Source: Shimia sp. (lineage in GTDB: Bacteria; Pseudomonadota; Alphaproteobacteria; Rhodobacterales; Rhodobacteraceae). From it: a stretch of DNA of 64,000 nucleotides. Positions 60,530-64,000 of the stretch are shown in pieces. A program made the position numbers and the translations under genes. Where the stretch lies: assembly GCF_022448905.1 (NCBI RefSeq), contig NZ_JAKVCW010000009.1:148510-212509 (forward strand), read 5' to 3'. Numbering within the stretch: the stretch's first letter is position 1; the number at the start of each line of letters is the position of its first letter. The notes beneath the pieces are model-generated. The model was not told the origin of the DNA. It was given only the letters and a program-made list of their open reading frames with translations, and did no database searches.

Positions 60530-61116
60530 CAGGCGGCCATCTTCCGACGGGCGGCGAGGTAGAAGCCAAATCCAAACAGGCCCACGATATAACCGATCCC
60601 CCCCAGGATGCTCTGCATGTCGTTTTTCTCACGATAGGCGGCAATCTCGCGGCGGAGTGGGCGGATTTCATCGCGCACCGCCTTGGCGATAACCTGACGC
60701 TCCTCATCAGACAGAGAAGCAACGGTGACAACATTTGCACCTTCGACTGGTCCGTCAGAAGCGGCCACCGGCGTATCTACGATCTCTGCGGCCACGCCCA
60801 TGATGTCGGCCACCTCTTCGGCAAGCATGACAACTTTGGCCACATGCCCCGCGCCCATGTCGGCGGTGAAGGTATGCGCCACGGGGCTAGTGGGGGTGTA
60901 AAGAAAAAACCCGTCTTCATCGGTCACGGTGCGGCCCAGCTCGGAGCCATCGGGGCCAAACACAATGACCTCCTGCCCGACAGCCATGTCTCCATTGGAG
61001 AAGCCAAGCTCTCCCTCGATGGCGTCACCTGCCGGGAACACGCCGGCAATGACCTTATGCGCCAGCACGGGAAGCGGCGCGCAGATCAGGCTGACAATCA
61101 GGATCAGCTGTTTCAC
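60529..61116 (-). CDS. CbiL/NikL-like accessory subunit of the cobalt ECF transporter
   Basis: A 195-residue protein with a signal peptide (VSLICAPLPVLAH), a carboxypeptidase-regulatory-like beta domain (~25-95) containing GDAIEGELGFSNGDMA, a helical stretch, and a C-terminal membrane helix (SILGGIGYIVGLFGFGFYLA) with the basic tail AARRKM. This matches the small accessory subunit of K-L-M-Q-O type cobalt/nickel transporters, which stands in for CbiN. It overlaps cbiM by 4 nt. Confidence 0.82.
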   Translation of the reverse strand: MKQLILIVSLICAPLPVLAHKVIAGVFPAGDAIEGELGFSNGDMAVGQEVIVFGPDGSELGRTVTDEDGFFLYTPTSPVAHTFTADMGAGHVAKVVMLAEEVADIMGVAAEIVDTPVAASDGPVEGANVVTVASLSDEERQVIAKAVRDEIRPLRREIAAYREKNDMQSILGGIGYIVGLFGFGFYLAARRKMAA

Positions 61117-61724
61117 GCGGAGGATCCTTTCAAAAACAACTCCGGTTTGACCTTACGCGCCAAAAGCACAGCAAAGCCAGTGAGCACAGCTTCAATCACC
61201 ATGACCGGAATATGGGCAAAGAACACCAGCTTGGCAGCAGGCAAAAACTCATCGCCAGTCAACGCAAGGGACACGGCCACAAAGAGGGTTGTGGCGGCAA
61301 TGGCAAAGGCCCCGCCAAGGCCGCCCCAGATCGCCCCCTGCACAGGAGAACCGCGGCCAATCAAACGACCAAAGATCATCCAGGCCAGAACTGCGGGCAT
61401 GGCAATGTTGAAGGTGTTCACGCCCAGCACGGTCAGTCCACCGAAGCCGAAGAACACCGCTTGCAGAAGCAATCCGACAAACAGCGCCGGAAAGGCGGCC
61501 CAGCCGAGCAGAAGCCCGGCCAGACCGTTCAGAATCAAATGCACAGAAGACGGGCCAATCGGCACATGGATCAGCGAGGCGACAAAGAAGCTGGCCGACA
61601 ACACCCCAGCGGTTGGGATGCGGTCGATGTCCAGCGACTTGAGGCCCATGGCGATCCCGCCTGCGGCGGCAACTGCGCCACCGATCACAACAGGGTTGGA
61701 CAAGGCTCCGTCAACGATGTGCAT
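61113..61724 (-). CDS. cbiM: Cobalt ECF transporter S component CbiM
   Basis: A 203-residue membrane protein beginning MHIVDGALSN, with His2 as in CbiM where the N-terminal amine and His bind Co2+/Ni2+. About six helices follow, with HVPIGPSSVHLILNGLAGLL near 55 and a TGDEFLPAAK segment. It provides metal specificity. The B12 riboswitch points to cobalt rather than nickel. It begins 6 nt after the upstream gene. Confidence 0.93.
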   Translation of the reverse strand: MHIVDGALSNPVVIGGAVAAAGGIAMGLKSLDIDRIPTAGVLSASFFVASLIHVPIGPSSVHLILNGLAGLLLGWAAFPALFVGLLLQAVFFGFGGLTVLGVNTFNIAMPAVLAWMIFGRLIGRGSPVQGAIWGGLGGAFAIAATTLFVAVSLALTGDEFLPAAKLVFFAHIPVMVIEAVLTGFAVLLARKVKPELFLKGSSA

Positions 61725-61730
61725 ATGGGG

Positions 61731-62516
61731 TTACTCCAGATCCCAGGCGCGGATCCAGATAACCGCGTCTTGGCTAAGCTCTTTGCCTTCATGCTCTGTG
61801 GCTGGGCCAGACCCCAGTGCGGCAAAGCCCCAGTAGCCAGCCTTTGGCACACCAAAGGTGAAGTAGCCATTGTCGTCAGAAATCGCGACAATCGCACCAC
61901 CAGGCAGTGGAGACACGGTGGTGGCCTTCGCGCCGGTGCCCGACAGGTCAGGCTCTGCCGCCATGTATTCGATCTCGATCTCCGCACCGGCAACCGGCTT
62001 GCCTTCGCTCAGCACGCGGCCGGTGAAAGTGCCGCCTGCGATCACGTTGTAGGGTTTGTTCAGCGGCAGGATCTCGGTGGCCAGACCCTGTGGCCGATCC
62101 CAATCGGTGGGCAGCTCGTTGCGGTTCAGATAGGCCTTGGTGATCTGCTGGATGTAGATGTCCTCGGACTCTTCGTAATACGGCGCTGGCACGGTCACGA
62201 GCACGTAATCACCGGAGCGTTTCACGGGCACCGAGCCCATGAAGGCTTTGGCGCTGTTGTCAGGACCATCAAAGGTGGTCTCTTCCAACGTGTCCAACAG
62301 GTCGGTCTTTTCGCCATTGTGGATCACATAGAATTCTTCCGGCTTTTCAAGAGTCATCACGTGACCGGCGTCATGTGGGTGCCAGAAGATCAGCTTCACC
62401 GGCACATCGCCGGGACGCTCGATCATTGTGTCTTCGGTGTACTCAAGCAGGAAATGCGCTTGTGCCATAACTGGCAGGGCCAGTGCAGCGGTGGCCGCCA
62501 AAAGCAGTTTTTTCAC
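61731..62516 (-). CDS. DUF4198 protein of the cobalt ECF operon (CbiK/NikK-like)
   Basis: A 261-residue exported protein. The best start is GTG 62516, 7 nt after AAGGAC, giving a signal peptide (KKLLLAATAALALPVMAQAH). The DUF4198 domain follows, with His-containing HAHFLLEY, FWHPHDAGHVMTLEKP and YYEESEDIYIQQITKAYLNR. Such proteins are proposed periplasmic metal-binding components of K-L-M-Q-O cobalt/nickel transporters. It is first in the operon, behind a B12 riboswitch. Confidence 0.85.
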   Translation of the reverse strand: MKKLLLAATAALALPVMAQAHFLLEYTEDTMIERPGDVPVKLIFWHPHDAGHVMTLEKPEEFYVIHNGEKTDLLDTLEETTFDGPDNSAKAFMGSVPVKRSGDYVLVTVPAPYYEESEDIYIQQITKAYLNRNELPTDWDRPQGLATEILPLNKPYNVIAGGTFTGRVLSEGKPVAGAEIEIEYMAAEPDLSGTGAKATTVSPLPGGAIVAISDDNGYFTFGVPKAGYWGFAALGSGPATEHEGKELSQDAVIWIRAWDLE

Positions 62517-62659
62517 AAAATTAGTCCTTATCACGTCGCGCCTTCCCCGGCGCATTGGTCCTTGTGACTTGGAATGGCTTGGAACCGGATATCGCGCGCG
62601 ACACACAGATCCAGCGCACACCCCGTCGCCGTTGATGAGCCCCCTTCCCAAGGGCACGT

Positions 62660-62834
62660 GTTCGGCAGGTCTCCTGACTTGCGGGTCAAAACACGAAGCT
62701 GGCCTTCCCGGGGTGATCCCAGTGGCATGATCAGCTGTGCTCACCGCCTACAGTTGCGGGGGCAGTTGCAGAATTGGCAGAATTGGCCGCACTGCATTCC
62801 CTATTGCTTCCAGAGGATTCCCCCGGAACCGAAC
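62660..62834 (-). ncRNA. Cobalamin (B12) riboswitch upstream of the cobalt transporter operon
   Basis: On the minus strand the cores appear in order: GGGAATGCAGTGCGG, GCCCCCGCAACTGTAGGCGG, GCCACTGGG, GGGAAGGCC, and CCGCAAGTCAGGAGACC. GTTCGG and CCGAAC at the ends can pair as P1. About 140 nt separate it from the GTG start. Confidence 0.95.
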
Positions 62835-63031
62835 ATGACGCGTGTGTGCCAGACCACGGGCGGACCGGTCAACAAGGGACTGCGTCTCAGCGTGTACTAT
62901 TTGCGACAATGCGTGGCGTGGGCTAAGGGAATTTTGGATGTCTGACTTTCCGCGGAGCACGAAACGCCGAAAACTATGGTGCGGGACTTTTGCTTCGCAA
63001 GGTGTCTCGTTTTGGCGGTGCATACTGCCAC

Positions 63032-63319
63032 TCAATCGGCAACCCCGCAGTCCCGCTTCAGGATCTCTACGGCCGTTTCCCGAGTTGTTTCAAGCTTGTC
63101 GCTGGCCTTTAGAAGGTCGTCATATAGTAACTTCATTATGATGAGGTCCCTTTCAGTTGGTAGAACAAAGTACGGCTCCCCGGATTGCGCCCGCAAATAC
63201 CGCGGGTCTGAGTAGAGCGTGCCCAAGCCAATCGGGCCGGCTTTGACCCAAGAGTATAGAAAACTTCCTACGTCACACATTGGGAGCAATCTTTTAGATT
63301 TTGGTGGGCTTTGCCCCAT
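63032..63319 (-). CDS. Hypothetical protein, possibly part of a broken gene
   Basis: 95 residues; C-terminal part (TLYSDPRYLRAQSGEPYFVL, PTERDLIIMKLLYDDLLKAS) looks protein-like with a helical end. The frame overlaps that at 63268-63498, and the two may be one frameshifted gene. No family recognised. Confidence 0.35.
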   Translation of the reverse strand: MGQSPPKSKRLLPMCDVGSFLYSWVKAGPIGLGTLYSDPRYLRAQSGEPYFVLPTERDLIIMKLLYDDLLKASDKLETTRETAVEILKRDCGVAD

Positions 63320-63498
63320 GCCTCAGAGTAGTCAAGACCCGCATTTTCCCAATCCTCCTTCAAAGCCAGACACTTAATTTCGTCCTTCCGAATGAATTTT
63401 TTATAGTCGGCTTTCGCTGTCTGGGTTTTGGGTTTCAGGATTCTTCGAGCCTTGTTGGCAACGACGACTTCGACCCGCATGAAGCCGATATCTTGCAT
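63268..63498 (-). CDS. Hypothetical protein, possibly part of a broken gene
   Basis: 76 residues, Lys-rich (RRILKPKTQTAKADYKKFIR, KDEIKCLALKEDWENAGLDY). It overlaps the preceding entry in another frame by about 50 bp. No family recognised. It could be the N-terminal part of the same former gene. Confidence 0.3.
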   Translation of the reverse strand: MQDIGFMRVEVVVANKARRILKPKTQTAKADYKKFIRKDEIKCLALKEDWENAGLDYSEAWGKAHQNLKDCSQCVT

Positions 63499-64000
63499 AC
63501 GAACAGTGTTTTCACTGAGGCGACTTCAAGTCCGGTTATGCCGGATGACCAGATTTGACGAGTACCGAGACCTCGCATCACAGCGCCTAGAATTGCGGGA
63601 TCGATCCCCGGCACGAATTCACCGACCGTAAGATAGACAAACAAAATACGTTTTCTAATGGGGCTGTAACAGTTTAGCCGCCTACACAAGCCTTTGCATT
63701 GTGTGTCCTAAAGAGGAAATTCTCGACAATCCACGTGTCATTAATCGTGTTGAACCTCTCGATAAATGCACATTCTTGTTTATGCGGCGTCTGTGCGGCA
63801 ACGCTTTCATGTAGCAAAGTGAGGGCAAGAACCGAGATGTGGAGTTTCGCTGAAGGTTTGCAGCTTTCCTTTAGACACTGAGGCCCAAGAGCCTTTTTAG
63901 GCAATATGTTGTACGACCCACAAGCTTCAATCCCCGCTGTGTCCGTCATGTTATGAGTCTGAAGCTGTGAGGCGTTAAAGCCATTGGTCATTTGGACCAA
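63499..64000. other. Right-hand end of window, nothing firmly assignable
   Basis: The GC content drops in this stretch. Several short frames are open on the minus strand (63435-63689 and 63674 to the window edge, the latter reading MVQMTNGFNASQLQTHNMTD), but neither shows a known domain, good codon use or a clear ribosome-binding site. It may be a gene remnant or the start of an accessory region. Confidence 0.4.

Overview
The window looks like chromosomal DNA of a marine alphaproteobacterium of the Roseobacter group (Rhodobacteraceae). The signs are a moderately high GC content, an L-malyl-CoA/beta-methylmalyl-CoA lyase of the ethylmalonyl-CoA type, a COQ9 homologue, TIGR02300 and DUF1244 proteins, a Hint-domain protein, D-glutamate catabolism genes (dgcN/dgcA), and many GntR, LysR, Lrp and RpiR regulators. 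The genus cannot be fixed from the sequence. I see no phage, insertion sequence, CRISPR array or rRNA operon. There is one tRNA gene (Ala, anticodon GGC).

Layout. 0-12 kb: a truncated GntR regulator, an RTX-repeat protein, small conserved proteins, N-formylglutamate amidohydrolase, pyruvate kinase, rpmI-rplT, a Hint protein, pheS-pheT, an acetyltransferase and a LysR regulator. 12-25 kb: accessory metabolism, with two GMC oxidoreductases, two glutathione transferases, MscS, alanine dehydrogenase with a divergent Lrp regulator, an ECF41-type sigma-factor operon and a LysE exporter. 25-33 kb: a DEAD-box helicase, a membrane nucleotide cyclase, rpsU, COQ9, accA, a LysE/Lrp pair and malyl-CoA lyase. 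33-37 kb: dgcN, dgcA, a phosphoesterase and a D-amino-acid transaminase, which together read as a D-glutamate/D-alanine unit. 37-47 kb: quinone oxidoreductase, MFS transporter, GntR regulator, metallopeptidase, tRNA-Ala, LytTR regulator, PAP2 phosphatase and acnB.

47-50.5 kb is a cobalamin-riboswitch-controlled B12 import operon (DUF1636 protein, ATPase, binding protein, permease). 59-63 kb holds a cobalt ECF transporter (K-M-L-Q-O order) behind a second cobalamin riboswitch on the other strand. The two loci are two routes to the same cofactor under one signal.

50.5-57.4 kb is a peptide ABC transporter operon with a D-Ala-D-Ala dipeptidase and a divergent RpiR regulator. Three of its six genes carry lesions: an in-frame TAA in the dipeptidase and a frameshift each in one permease and in the binding protein. 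It looks like a decaying operon.

The strongest points for a second look are: (1) an exact match to the ECF41 promoter signature in front of the sigma-factor operon; (2) the three-lesion peptide operon; (3) a short ORF with a strong ribosome-binding site between the B12 riboswitch and the DUF1636 gene; (4) the dgcN/dgcA/phosphoesterase/transaminase grouping; (5) two copies of an intergenic element pairing a GC-rich hairpin with a CCCCCGRGATATTT core; (6) several perfect dyads next to regulator genes. I found no clearly novel defence or mobile system.
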